This document shows positions 8,967-17,510 of a stretch of DNA of 57,492 nucleotides, one piece after another (the stretch's first letter is position 1; each line of letters begins with the position of its first letter). The position numbers and the translations under genes are program-made. The notes under the pieces were generated by a model. It did no database searches, had not been told where the DNA came from, and was given only the letters and a program-made list of their open reading frames with translations. The stretch lies in contig NYTV01000086.1 in NCBI GenBank assembly GCA_002683685.1, positions 1-57,492 on the forward strand, written 5' to 3'. Source of the DNA: Paracoccaceae bacterium. Its GTDB lineage: Bacteria > Pseudomonadota > Alphaproteobacteria > Rhodobacterales > Rhodobacteraceae.

Positions 8967-9427
8967 GCCGCGACCGAGCTCGGGCCTTCCTGCAAGATCG
9001 CGAGCAAGGTGCTGGCGCTCTCATTGTTGCGCAGTTTCATGCAAACATCAGAATCACGCAGCGTCCGCGAGACCAGGGCCAAAGCCTTCAGATGCTCCAC
9101 ACCGCTATTCAACGGGGCAAAGAGGGCAAACACCAAGTCGACCGGCTGACGGTCAACGGCATCAAAATCAATCGGTCGATCCAATTTTATAAAACAACCC
9201 ACTATGCGGTCAAGATTTTCAAGACGTGCATGGGGCAGGGCGACACCGCGCCCCACACCCGTTGGACCTAAATTTTCACGCTCCAACAAGGCCGCGACAA
9301 CACCATCACAATCCATACCATAGACCTGCGCCGCCATGGTGGAGAGGTCTTGGAACAAACGTTTTTTGCTGCCCACAGATTGCGCGCAACGCACGGCATC
9401 GGGATGAATAATTTCCAGTAGATCCAT
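8963..9427 (-). CDS. ptsN: PTS IIA-like nitrogen regulatory protein PtsN
   Basis: EIIA-Ntr phosphoacceptor of the regulatory phosphotransferase system (PtsP-NPr-PtsN), which links nitrogen and carbon status to kinases and transporters. The 154 residues have the PTS EIIA type 2 fold with the phosphorylated His in VALPHARLENL (about residue 66) and the usual PIDFDAVDRQPVDLVFALFAP stretch. It follows hpf by 24 bases on the same strand, the conserved alphaproteobacterial pairing. The 3' end abuts the galU remnant. Confidence 0.95.
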   Translation of the reverse strand: MDLLEIIHPDAVRCAQSVGSKKRLFQDLSTMAAQVYGMDCDGVVAALLERENLGPTGVGRGVALPHARLENLDRIVGCFIKLDRPIDFDAVDRQPVDLVFALFAPLNSGVEHLKALALVSRTLRDSDVCMKLRNNESASTLLAILQEGPSSVAA

Positions 9428-9451
9428 TAATAATCCTAGTTGTATTTTGGC

Positions 9452-10018
9452 TTAAGTCGGGTCGACCCATCCAATATTGCCATCGTCACGGCGGTATACA
9501 ACATTCACCCCATTATGACCTTCGTTTTTAAAGACAAGGACCGGCGCCCCCGCGAGTTCCATCTGCATAACGGCCTCTCCTACAGACAGGGATTGGATTT
9601 TCTGTTCCATCTCCGCCACAATTAGAGGTTGCAGACTTTTCGGTTCGTTATCGGTCGAATCGTCTTGTTGAGCGAGGATATACGAGGATGCTTCCGAGAA
9701 TTCAACGGGCTGCGCGCGTTCTTTATGATGATCTTTCAATCTGCGCTTATATCTGCGCAATTGTTTCTCCATTTTATCAGCAGTGGAGTCAAAAGCGGCA
9801 TATATTTCATGATCATGCGCTTTAGCTTGCGCCGTTAAACCGGTCGACAAATGTACACTGACCTCACAGACAAATTCATTAGAACTGCGCGAGAATATAA
9901 CCGACGCATCCGTGGGTCGCTCTGCATATTTTGAAGCTATGGCGTCCACAACAGATTTTACATGCGTCTGAAGTGCGGCGCCAATGTCGATTTGTTTTCC
10001 GGAAATTTGATATAGCAT
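9452..10018 (-). CDS. hpf: Ribosome hibernation promoting factor, long form
   Basis: Binds the small ribosomal subunit and drives 100S dimer formation in stationary phase. The 188 residues comprise an N-terminal HPF/YfiA domain (1-100; YQISGKQIDIGAALQTHV) and a C-terminal dimerisation domain (about 130-188; NEGHNGVNVVYRRDDGNIGWVDPT), joined by a charged linker, which is the long form. AAGGAG precedes the ATG at 10018. A 192-base gap with a short inverted repeat separates it from lptB, so it probably has its own promoter; ptsN follows directly. Confidence 0.94.
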   Translation of the reverse strand: MLYQISGKQIDIGAALQTHVKSVVDAIASKYAERPTDASVIFSRSSNEFVCEVSVHLSTGLTAQAKAHDHEIYAAFDSTADKMEKQLRRYKRRLKDHHKERAQPVEFSEASSYILAQQDDSTDNEPKSLQPLIVAEMEQKIQSLSVGEAVMQMELAGAPVLVFKNEGHNGVNVVYRRDDGNIGWVDPT

Positions 10019-10210
10019 TTGGTCTCCTTTTTGTCAGCCTCAATATGACCAGCCAGGGGCGCGTTGGGCCATATCAATCACGCCTCACGATCCCATACAT
10101 GGTCGCAAGCTGCAGCGAGCAGTTTGTTTGAATTGGCTGAATATTATGACAACATGTCACAACTCTATTTGGCCAAATATCCGGGGCAATTGTCAACTCA
10201 AAATTGAAAA

Positions 10211-10969
10211 TTAGCTCAATCTGAAATTTTCGCCCAGATAAACACGCCGAACATTTTCGTCCTCAACAATTTCTTTCGCAGTGCCGCTACGCAGAACCAC
10301 GCCATCATGCAGAATATATGCGCGATCAACGATATCGAGCGTTTCTCGGACATTATGATCGGTGATCAACACCCCAAGACCGCGCTTTTTCAAATCTGAT
10401 ACCAAATTGCGAATTTCTCCAACTGCGATTGGATCTACCCCGGCGAAAGGCTCATCTAACAGCAAATATTTTGGGTTTGCCGCCAAGCATCTCGCAATTT
10501 CAACCCGTCGGCGTTGACCACCTGACAGCGCAAGCGATGGGGACCGACGCAGATGTTCAATAGAAAATTCATTGAGCAATTCTTCCAAGCGCTCTGAGCG
10601 TCGATCTCGGTCTTTCACGCTCAATTCCAAAACTGCACGAATATTGTCTTCAACATTCATGCCACGAAAAATCGACATTTCTTGCGGCAGATACCCAATG
10701 CCGAACCGGGCCCGCCGATACATGGGCAGGCGCGTGACATCGCGGCCATCAATGCTCACCCGCCCCCCCTCGGGCGTGACCAACCCAGCGATGGAATAAA
10801 AACAGGTGGTTTTGCCTGAGCCATTTGGCCCCAAAAGCGCCACAACTTCACCACGGTGCAAATGCATGCTCACGTCACTGATGACCAACCGTTTACGGTA
10901 GCTCTTTCGCAGCGCCTCTATTTTGAGGCCACCCTTGCCATCTGAAATTTCAAACTGCGGATATGGCAT
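10211..10969 (-). CDS. lptB: LPS export ABC transporter ATPase LptB
   Basis: Cytoplasmic ATPase that powers lipopolysaccharide extraction by LptFG. The 252 residues contain Walker A LLGPNGSGKTT, the signature LSGGQRRRVEIARCL, Walker B YLLLDEPFAGVDP and the switch His in VLITDHNVRET. It overlaps lptA by one base, so lptC-lptA-lptB are translated as one unit. In many alphaproteobacteria rpoN follows here; in this window the next gene is hpf. Confidence 0.97.
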   Translation of the reverse strand: MPYPQFEISDGKGGLKIEALRKSYRKRLVISDVSMHLHRGEVVALLGPNGSGKTTCFYSIAGLVTPEGGRVSIDGRDVTRLPMYRRARFGIGYLPQEMSIFRGMNVEDNIRAVLELSVKDRDRRSERLEELLNEFSIEHLRRSPSLALSGGQRRRVEIARCLAANPKYLLLDEPFAGVDPIAVGEIRNLVSDLKKRGLGVLITDHNVRETLDIVDRAYILHDGVVLRSGTAKEIVEDENVRRVYLGENFRLS

Positions 10970-11457
10970 TATTTGGATCCACTTGGCAGCACGGTACGCA
11001 CGCGACCCTCCATCACGGCGCCCCCCGTATCAAGATCAATCGTCAGAAGATCAGCGGATAGGCTTACAGGGCCCTGATTGAGCAAAACAGCACCTCGCAT
11101 CCGCAATTCACGCCCGGAAAGATCATAATCCGCGCTGTCCGCTTGGGCTGTCTCCGTCGGTGACACCAAAAGAACACTTCCGCTGGCAGACAGCCGCCCA
11201 ATCCCGCCAGCCTCCAGATAGGTGACATCCACCAGATCTGCAGACAGGCGCATATCCCCCTGAGCAATCACCACATTGCCCTCAAACCGCGCGGCGCCAT
11301 TTGTTTGGCTGACCGTGAGCCTGTCGGCCAAGATTTCAACAGAAGCCTCTGGATCACTTTGAAACCCATCCAAGGACAGGGCGGTTTGCGCCGAAACGGC
11401 AAAGGCTCCGCAAACTGTCGAGAGCAGAAATGTAATGAGCAGCAAAATGTGACGCAC
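10969..11457 (-). CDS. lptA: LPS transport periplasmic protein LptA
   Basis: Periplasmic bridge protein that carries LPS from LptC towards LptD. It has a signal peptide (RHILLLITFLLSTVCGAFAVSA) and then the OstA-like beta-jellyroll with repeated RLSASGSVLL / DLSGRELRMRGAV units. The GTG at 11457 is preferred because GAGG lies 7 bases upstream; a TTG at 11469, overlapping the lptC stop as TTGA, would add four residues. With the GTG start the protein has 162 residues, normal for the family. Confidence 0.9.
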   Translation of the reverse strand: MRHILLLITFLLSTVCGAFAVSAQTALSLDGFQSDPEASVEILADRLTVSQTNGAARFEGNVVIAQGDMRLSADLVDVTYLEAGGIGRLSASGSVLLVSPTETAQADSADYDLSGRELRMRGAVLLNQGPVSLSADLLTIDLDTGGAVMEGRVRTVLPSGSK

Positions 11458-11465
11458 GGATGACC

Positions 11466-12074
11466 TCAATCAATAAGTTTTGGCGAGTATACCAGCCGCA
11501 CATCATTTATGAAAATGATTTGCTGATCGTCGGCGGTCATTTGCAGATGCATTTCCCCCGCAGTGATCGCGCCCAGGGCGGTCACCCCCTGAAATGCACC
11601 TTTGGCAGACGCCAGACCCTGCTTGAGATTCATGTCCAAGGCCTCGGTTGTCAGCCAAAAATCTGGCAGCGCTGCAATGTGAACATTCCTTGAGATTTGC
11701 GCGGTTTGCGTTACTGAGTCCAAAGCGCCCTGCCCCGCGGTAACTTGGACACTACGATTATTGGTGGATCTGAGCACGACAGATAGATCGGTGATCTCAA
11801 GAATCTGTGCATTTTCAATTTGCGGTGAGGCATAGGCCGCTGAGAGGGCGATTTCTGTGCCATTGCTGGCGATGCCGGTGAAATACGGCTTTGTAATACG
11901 CTGTTCGCGGATAATTTCAGCAACGTTATGTTCGGCATAGGGTAAGGATTGGGTCACGTCCACTTTTCCAGAAAACAGAAAAATCGTCGACAACAGGCCC
12001 AGCGCAACGATGGGCAGCAGGGTTTTGAGCCATGCTACAAGCGCCGAATAACCGTCGTCGAAGGAAAAATGCAT
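11466..12074 (-). CDS. lptC: LPS export system protein LptC
   Basis: Bitopic inner-membrane component of the LPS bridge, linking LptB2FG to LptA. The 202 residues start with a cytoplasmic stretch, one transmembrane helix (about 17-34, LPIVALGLLSTIFLFSG) and a periplasmic beta-jellyroll with the family's late segment GLASAKGAFQGVTALGAITAGEM. It is preceded by GGAGAGG close to the ATG at 12074, and follows rnd by 26 bases. Sequence conservation in this family is low, so the call rests largely on gene order and architecture. Confidence 0.9.
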   Translation of the reverse strand: MHFSFDDGYSALVAWLKTLLPIVALGLLSTIFLFSGKVDVTQSLPYAEHNVAEIIREQRITKPYFTGIASNGTEIALSAAYASPQIENAQILEITDLSVVLRSTNNRSVQVTAGQGALDSVTQTAQISRNVHIAALPDFWLTTEALDMNLKQGLASAKGAFQGVTALGAITAGEMHLQMTADDQQIIFINDVRLVYSPKLID

Positions 12075-12100
12075 AGGCCTCTCCGCTATCGAAACTCAGC

Positions 12101-12715
12101 CTAAGAATGGGCAAAGATATCGCTGTCTGGCCAACCTGCGAGATCTAGCTTTGCCCGCGTGGGTAAGAAGTCAAAGCAAGATTGCGCCAACTCCATGCGC
12201 CCCTCGCGGATCAGCATCTCATTTAGCCGCTCGCGCAATTCATGTAGGTACAGCACATCGGACGCTGCATATTCCACTTGCGCCTTAGACAAACGCGCCG
12301 CGCCCCAATCGGAAGACTGCTGTTGTTTGGAAATATCCACGCTGAGCAATTCTTGCAGCAGGTTTTTCAATCCATGCCGATCCGTGTAAGTTCGGGTCAT
12401 ACGGCTGGCAATCTTTGTGCAATAGACCGGCGCAGTCAAAGCCCCAAAAGCCTCCTTCATGGCTGCGATATCAAATCGGCCAAAGTGAAAGAGTTTGAGA
12501 ACATTGGGATCTTCCAGCATCCGGCATAGATTAGGCGCCGAAGTTTGCCCCTTGGCCACTTGCACCAAATGCGCATGGCCATCACCGCTGGACAGCTGCA
12601 CCACACAAAGACGGTCGCGCTTAGGGTTCAGACCCATAGTCTCGCAATCAATGGCCACAATTTGGCCTAGATCCAAGTCTTTCGGCAAATCGCCTTTATA
12701 AACATGATTCGTCAT
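12101..12715 (-). CDS. Ribonuclease D-like 3'-5' exonuclease
   Basis: DEDD-type exonuclease, 204 residues, lacking the HRDC domains of full-length RNase D. Motif ExoI is IAIDCETMGLNPKRD, ExoII lies in LKLFHFGRFDIAAM, and ExoIII is YAASDVLYLHELRERL. It is first in the rnd-lptC-lptA-lptB run that is conserved in Rhodobacteraceae. Its RNA substrate cannot be inferred. Divergent from the amidinotransferase, with a 187-base gap between. Confidence 0.9.
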   Translation of the reverse strand: MTNHVYKGDLPKDLDLGQIVAIDCETMGLNPKRDRLCVVQLSSGDGHAHLVQVAKGQTSAPNLCRMLEDPNVLKLFHFGRFDIAAMKEAFGALTAPVYCTKIASRMTRTYTDRHGLKNLLQELLSVDISKQQQSSDWGAARLSKAQVEYAASDVLYLHELRERLNEMLIREGRMELAQSCFDFLPTRAKLDLAGWPDSDIFAHS

Positions 12716-12902
12716 TGTGATCCCTTGTATCTGAGCAGGCCCTATCGCCTGCCTGCCCCTCTAGAGCCTTGCTGTCAATTCAATATAGACCCCGAAAGGT
12801 CGCACGTCACCCTTCGCCCTTCGCTTTGATATAGCCACTGCCTAAAAAACGATTTATCTGCAGTTTAATAATTCACGCCATCACACGATCGGAAGCCTGA
12901 AA

Positions 12903-14021
12903 ATGCGCGACACTGGAAAGACAATTGTTAATAGCTGGAATGAATGGGACCCACTGCGCCATGTCATAGTTGGCCAGGCGGATGATTGCCATATTCCAGC
13001 AGAAGAGCCCGCTCTAGACGCTAAAGTACCAGAAGATAGCGATATGCGTGGCCAATGGGGACGCAGGCCACAAGAGACGATTGATCGTGCCAATGAGTTG
13101 CTCGATAATTTCGCCAGTCAGTTGGAAAAACGTGGCATTCGTGTGGATCGTCCCACATCAATTGATCACTCTATGCCAGTGCAGACGCCAGATTTCTCAA
13201 CCCAGAGCCAATTTGGCTGCATGCCACCGCGCGATGTCTTGCTGACCGTCGGATCCGAAATGCTCGAAGCAACCATGTCTTACCGCTGTCGCTGGTTTGA
13301 GTACTTGAACTACCGCCCCTTGATGCAAAAATATTTTGAAGAAGATCCGAATTTTCGTCATGAATCTGCGCCCAAGCCCCGGTTGACGGATGCGGATTAT
13401 CATCCCGATTACTTGTCTGAAAAGATTGGTGTTGAAAAACGGCTGAAATGGACGGCTGAAAAATTCTTTGTCACCACCGAGGAGGAGCCATTGTTCGACG
13501 CCGCCGATGTTCTGCGGTTTGGCCGCGATTTGGTGGTTCAACATGGGTTTACCACCAACCTTAAGGGCATCGAGTGGCTGCGCCGCCACTTCCCAGACCA
13601 TAGGGTGCATGCGGTGAATTTCCCAGGTGACCCCTACCCCATTCATATTGATGCAACATTCACGCCCTTGCGGCCCGGGCTCATCTTGAACAATCCACAA
13701 CGCCGCCTGCCTAATGACCAGCGCGAAATGTTCCAAAAGAACGGTTGGCAGATTGTCGATTCCGCCCAACCGGCCCATAACGCACCGCCACCTCTATGCT
13801 ACTCCTCCACATGGCTGAGCATGAATGTTCTCGTCCTAGACCCGAGAACTGTTTGTGTCGAAAAGTCTGAGGTCTATCAGGCAGAACAAATGGACAAGCT
13901 GGGCATGGAAGTGGTCGAAGTAGACCTGCGGGATGCCTATGCCTTTGGCGGCGGGCTGCATTGCTGCACCGCAGATGTTTACCGCGAAGGCCTCTGCGAG
14001 GATTACTTTCCGAACCGCTAA
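12903..14021 (+). CDS. Glycine amidinotransferase-like enzyme (AGAT family)
   Basis: Transfers the amidino group of arginine to an amine acceptor (glycine in the best-known members, giving guanidinoacetate and ornithine). The 372 residues follow the AGAT pentein fold: NEWDPLRHVIVG at the N-terminus, an Asp in FDAADVLRFGRDLVV, the His in YPIHIDATFTPLRPG and the nucleophilic Cys in GGGLHCCTADVYREG (about residue 354). Length fits the bacterial group rather than the longer mitochondrial enzyme. It stands alone between divergent rnd and a terminator, so no pathway partner is visible; glycine, lysine or inosamine acceptors all occur in the family. Confidence 0.88.
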   Translation: MRDTGKTIVNSWNEWDPLRHVIVGQADDCHIPAEEPALDAKVPEDSDMRGQWGRRPQETIDRANELLDNFASQLEKRGIRVDRPTSIDHSMPVQTPDFSTQSQFGCMPPRDVLLTVGSEMLEATMSYRCRWFEYLNYRPLMQKYFEEDPNFRHESAPKPRLTDADYHPDYLSEKIGVEKRLKWTAEKFFVTTEEEPLFDAADVLRFGRDLVVQHGFTTNLKGIEWLRRHFPDHRVHAVNFPGDPYPIHIDATFTPLRPGLILNNPQRRLPNDQREMFQKNGWQIVDSAQPAHNAPPPLCYSSTWLSMNVLVLDPRTVCVEKSEVYQAEQMDKLGMEVVEVDLRDAYAFGGGLHCCTADVYREGLCEDYFPNR

Positions 14022-14044
14022 ATCAGTTGCATAAACGCAGAATT

Positions 14045-14090
14045 CAAAAGGCCTTCTCCATTTTGGACGGGCCTTTTGGCCTCTCTTTCG
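14045..14090 (+). terminator. Rho-independent terminator after amidinotransferase gene
   Basis: CAAAAGGCC (14045-14053) pairs perfectly with GGCCTTTTG (14070-14078) around a 16-base loop, followed by a pyrimidine-rich tract (CCTCTCTTTC). It lies 24 bases past the stop codon. Confidence 0.75.
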
Positions 14091-14234
14091 TCACAATCGC
14101 CTCGCCAAGGCCATGAAAACTGAAAATGCTGTACTCGCCTAACTTATTGAAGCGGTTTGCAGGCGCTGCCCATGCTTCCCCATAAACATAACGTTACGCA
14201 AAGGTCTCTGGGGTAAATAAAAAATCTCGAAAAC

Positions 14235-14645
14235 TTATTTGTGAGCGTCTGTACCCTCTCTTTGCGAGCCATTCGGACGGCTGTTCGATCTCACCTTTCG
14301 CAGACTCAGCTCCAGCCACAGCACGGGCGCACACCGACGGATGGTTTTGGACATGCCACACAGAACGGGCATTTACATACCTTCAACATCAATTTTCACA
14401 CCTGTCACATGCTCATCACCAACAACATCATCAACTGGCCGGTCACCCACGCCCGGACGAAACTTCGCCATTCCTGAGTTTTCGGCATTGGCCCGCTTCA
14501 AATGTGCCTTCCCCGATTTTGCACCAGCAACTACATGGTGCAACGCCACATTGTCTATCTGGTTCAAATCCAGTGTTTTTTATGACATCTATCAAATGCG
14601 CCTGCGGCTCGAAGGAATGCACCATCCGGGCCTTGATGGTGCCCG
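14235..14645 (-). pseudogene. FkbM-family methyltransferase remnant (3' part only)
   Basis: On the minus strand the piece reads ARMVHSFEPQAHLIDVIKN, then after a frameshift near 14570-14580 LDLNQIDNVALHHVVAGAK, then NAENSGM and VTGVKIDVEGM. These match the FkbM SAM-dependent methyltransferase order: VxxFEP, N-x-L-x-N-V-x-L, NxGM and IKIDVEGxE. After VEGM a TAA (about 14370) interrupts, and the same frame continues VLCGMSKTIRRCAPVLWLEL, the normal continuation of the family. The N-terminal half is missing; the remnant begins almost at the HD gene's stop. FkbM enzymes commonly O-methylate surface polysaccharides. One frameshift, one nonsense codon and a 5' deletion mark it as dead. Confidence 0.72.
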
Positions 14646-14648
14646 CAA

Positions 14649-15239
14649 TTACATCTGCGCCAAAAGCTCGACATGTTTGGCCGTAAAATCTTTCCGCACT
14701 TCCAGAGGGGCGCGCAGATGAAGGGTCAAGCTGTCCATAAGGGTGGCGTCTACCTTGCCAAACAGTCGATCCGCCTCCGCCCATGAAAACCCGGCCAGCT
14801 GTGTAGCTTCCAACCAAGCACTAATCTTATCGGCTTTTTTAATCTGCTTTTTCAGCATAGAGGCCGTGACGGCCGGCAAACCAAAACGGATATGAATGGC
14901 GGCGGCCAATCGTTTGTCGAGATCGTCGTAACCCGGCCCGACCGAAACCTTTACCGGCGAAATCATATCCCCAATCACATATTCTGGCGCATCATGCAGC
15001 AGGGCGGTCAATCGCTGCGCTGGCGTGGCCTTTGGATTCAAGCGCCAAAAAATTTGCTCAACCAACAAAGAGTGTTCCGCTACCGAATAGGCAAAATCTC
15101 CAACAGTTTGGCCATTCCACCGCGCAACAAAGGCCAGCCCATGCGCGATATCTTCCACCTCAATGTCGACAGGTGTAGGATCCAAAAGATCCAGCCTGCG
15201 GCCAGACAGCATCCTTTGCCATGCGCGGGGTTGTTTCAT
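14649..15239 (-). CDS. HD-domain phosphohydrolase (YfbR-like)
   Basis: A 196-residue HD-superfamily protein. It starts MKQPRAWQRMLSGRRLDLLDP and carries the metal site as VAEHSLLV and LLHDAPEYVIGDMISPVK, the pattern of 5'-deoxynucleotidase-like hydrolases. The ATG at 15239 is preferred, with AAAAGG upstream and a family-like N-terminus; an in-frame ATG at 15341 would add 34 unlikely residues reaching almost into the ahcY leader. The substrate (perhaps nucleoside monophosphates) is inferred only. Divergent from ahcY; its stop lies at the broken edge of the FkbM remnant. Confidence 0.85.
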   Translation of the reverse strand: MKQPRAWQRMLSGRRLDLLDPTPVDIEVEDIAHGLAFVARWNGQTVGDFAYSVAEHSLLVEQIFWRLNPKATPAQRLTALLHDAPEYVIGDMISPVKVSVGPGYDDLDKRLAAAIHIRFGLPAVTASMLKKQIKKADKISAWLEATQLAGFSWAEADRLFGKVDATLMDSLTLHLRAPLEVRKDFTAKHVELLAQM

Positions 15240-15363
15240 GAGTGCTTGACCTTTTTCACAGCAGGTTATGTTGCTCCCTACCCTATTGTCGAGAGGACAA
15301 AGCAATGTTATGGCGGCACAAATCTTGAACCCCATAGACATTAAAAACCCGTAAGGACCCCGA

Positions 15364-16755
15364 ATGGTACATGATTATATTGTAAAAGACATCTCTTTGG
15401 CTTCATTCGGCCGCAAAGAATTGGATATCGCCGAAACCGAAATGCCAGGGCTAATGGCCTTGCGAGAAGAATATGGTGCTTCCAAACCTTTGAAGGGCGC
15501 GCGCATTGTTGGCTCATTGCATATGACCATCCAAACCGCGGTGCTGATTGAGACGCTCGTAGAGCTTGGCGCAGATGTGCGCTGGGCCTCTTGCAACATT
15601 TTCTCGACCCAGGATCACGCTGCCGCGGCCATTGCGGCAGGCGGCACGCCAGTCTTTGCGATCAAAGGCCAGTCTTTGGAAGAACATTGGGATTATCTCG
15701 ACCGGTCTTTCATGTTCCCCGAAGGCGCAAACATGATTCTTGATGATGGCGGTGATGCAACCCTCTACGTGCTTTTGGGGGCACGGGTGGAAGAGGGGGA
15801 AACTGATCTTATCGCCGTGCCAAAATCTGAAGAGGAAGAGGCCGTCTTCGCGCAAATCAAAAAACGTATGGCCGAAACACCCGGTTGGTTCACAAAAATC
15901 CGCGCGGCGATCCAAGGCGTGTCCGAAGAAACCACAACGGGCGTGCACCGCCTGTATGAATTGGTCAAACAAGGCCAGCTGCCCTTCCCGGCCATCAATG
16001 TGAACGACTCAGTTACCAAGTCAAAATTCGATAATAAATATGGCTGTAAAGAATCTTTGGTCGACGGAATCCGCCGCGCTACCGATACTATGATGGCGGG
16101 CAAAGTGGCTGTGGTTTTAGGCTATGGCGACGTAGGCAAAGGCTCTGCTGCCTCCCTGCGCGGCGCCGGTGCGCGCGTGAAGGTCACCGAAGTTGACCCC
16201 ATCTGTGCGTTGCAGGCGGCTATGGATGGCTTTGAAGTTGTGCTGCTTGAAGATGTGGTGTCCAGCGCAGATATCTTCATCACCACAACAGGCAACAAAG
16301 ATGTGATCCGCATCGAACATATGCGTGACATGAAAGATATGGCGATCGTCGGCAACATCGGTCATTTCGACAATGAAATTCAAGTCGCCAGCCTCAAGAA
16401 CCACAAGTGGACCAATATCAAAGAGCAGGTCGATATGATCGAAATGCCAAATGGCAATCGTTTGATCCTACTTTCGGAAGGCCGGCTGTTGAACCTTGGA
16501 AATGCTACGGGCCACCCCTCCTTTGTGATGTCCGCTTCCTTTACAAACCAAGTCCTGGCGCAAATTGAACTCTGGACCAAAGGCGATGAATATAAAAACG
16601 AAGTCTACATCCTGCCCAAACATCTGGACGAAAAGGTCGCCCGTCTGCACCTAGATCGTATTGGGGTGAAACTGTCATCGCTCAATGACGAACAAGCTGC
16701 CTATATCGGCGTGAGCTCCGAAGGCCCGTTCAAGCCAGAGCATTATCGCTACTAA
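15364..16755 (+). CDS. ahcY: Adenosylhomocysteinase (SAH hydrolase)
   Basis: Hydrolyses S-adenosylhomocysteine to adenosine and homocysteine, clearing the product inhibitor of methyltransferases; NAD is bound as a tightly held cofactor. The 463 residues include [33 protein letters not shown], the NAD-binding [30 protein letters not shown], and the conserved C-terminal KPEHYRY. The ATG at 15364 follows AAGGA. In Rhodobacter capsulatus ahcY belongs to the reg region; here it faces regA across a terminator. A small hairpin (TTGTC/GACAA near 15285-15300) lies in the leader, but no known riboswitch was recognised. Confidence 0.98.
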   Translation: MVHDYIVKDISLASFGRKELDIAETEMPGLMALREEYGASKPLKGARIVGSLHMTIQTAVLIETLVELGADVRWASCNIFSTQDHAAAAIAAGGTPVFAIKGQSLEEHWDYLDRSFMFPEGANMILDDGGDATLYVLLGARVEEGETDLIAVPKSEEEEAVFAQIKKRMAETPGWFTKIRAAIQGVSEETTTGVHRLYELVKQGQLPFPAINVNDSVTKSKFDNKYGCKESLVDGIRRATDTMMAGKVAVVLGYGDVGKGSAASLRGAGARVKVTEVDPICALQAAMDGFEVVLLEDVVSSADIFITTTGNKDVIRIEHMRDMKDMAIVGNIGHFDNEIQVASLKNHKWTNIKEQVDMIEMPNGNRLILLSEGRLLNLGNATGHPSFVMSASFTNQVLAQIELWTKGDEYKNEVYILPKHLDEKVARLHLDRIGVKLSSLNDEQAAYIGVSSEGPFKPEHYRY

Positions 16756-16768
16756 AAAACACATTTAA

Positions 16769-16804
16769 AAGCAGCCCGGCTTAAAACGCCGGGCTGCTTT
16801 TTGC
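16769..16804. terminator. Strong terminator between convergent ahcY and regA
   Basis: AAGCAGCCCGGC (16769-16780) and GCCGGGCTGCTT (16788-16799) form a 12-bp perfect stem with a 7-base loop, followed by TTTT towards ahcY's downstream side and preceded by a short A run that would serve regA. Good in both directions. Confidence 0.9.
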
Positions 16805-16902
16805 TTACACAGACCTCCGCATAACGCCGTTTCAACAAAGAAATGAAGATAAATCCTGCCGGGGGGTGTCACCACCGAGCCAAATCGTCTGTCTTGGCGG
16901 CT

Positions 16903-17454
16903 TTAGCGCGGGCTGCGTTTTGCCAGAATTCGCTGCAAAGTCCGGCGATGCATGGACAGACGCCGCGCTGTTTCACTGACGTTGCGATCGCAAAGCTCAA
17001 ACACCCGCTGAATATGCTCCCAGCGCACACGATCCGCAGACATCGGGTTCTCCGGGGGTGGTGGCAATTCATCCCCTGTGGCCAGAAGCGCATTCGTGAT
17101 ATCTTTAGCATCAGCTGGCTTAGACAGATAGTCGGTCGCACCGATCTTTACCGCCGCCACCGCCGTGGCAATTGCCCCATAACCCGTCAAGACCACAACC
17201 CGGCAATCGGGACGCTTCGCGCGCAGCACCTCGACAACATCCAAACCATTACCATCTTCCAGCCGCAAATCCACAACTGCGAAAGCTGGTGGGCGCGCCG
17301 TCGCAATCGCTCGACCCGCTGCCACTGATCCAGCTTGCTCAACCGAAAATCCGCGTTTTTCCATCGCTTTCGCCAAACGCTTGAGAAACGGCTCATCATC
17401 ATCCACCAAAAGCAAAGACTTGTCCTCACCGATGTCCAACGGCTCATTTGCCAT
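16903..17454 (-). CDS. regA: Global redox response regulator RegA/PrrA
   Basis: DNA-binding response regulator of the RegB/RegA (PrrB/PrrA) redox system, controlling respiration, carbon and nitrogen fixation and photosynthesis genes in purple bacteria and roseobacters. The 183 residues have a receiver domain (LLLVDDDEPF, phospho-acceptor Asp in AVVDLRLEDGNG, LTGYGAIATAV, YLSKPAD), a Pro-rich linker (PPPPENP), and a Fis-type helix-turn-helix (NVSETARRLSMHRRTLQRILAKRSPR). AAGGA precedes the ATG. It lies downstream of senC on the minus strand with regB divergent, the classic arrangement. Confidence 0.96.
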   Translation of the reverse strand: MANEPLDIGEDKSLLLVDDDEPFLKRLAKAMEKRGFSVEQAGSVAAGRAIATARPPAFAVVDLRLEDGNGLDVVEVLRAKRPDCRVVVLTGYGAIATAVAAVKIGATDYLSKPADAKDITNALLATGDELPPPPENPMSADRVRWEHIQRVFELCDRNVSETARRLSMHRRTLQRILAKRSPR

Positions 17455-17510
17455 GATCTGATCCTTCCGATTTTCTCTACGTTAACAAGATGGTTCGAAT
17501 ATAGCTAGTA

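Noticed and set aside
14241..14721. Open frames on the plus strand of 78 and 126 codons
   Set aside because: Both lie antisense to the FkbM remnant, whose minus-strand translation has clear family motifs.
15240..15363. SAM or SAH riboswitch upstream of ahcY
   Set aside because: Only one small hairpin is visible; conserved riboswitch cores could not be recognised by eye.
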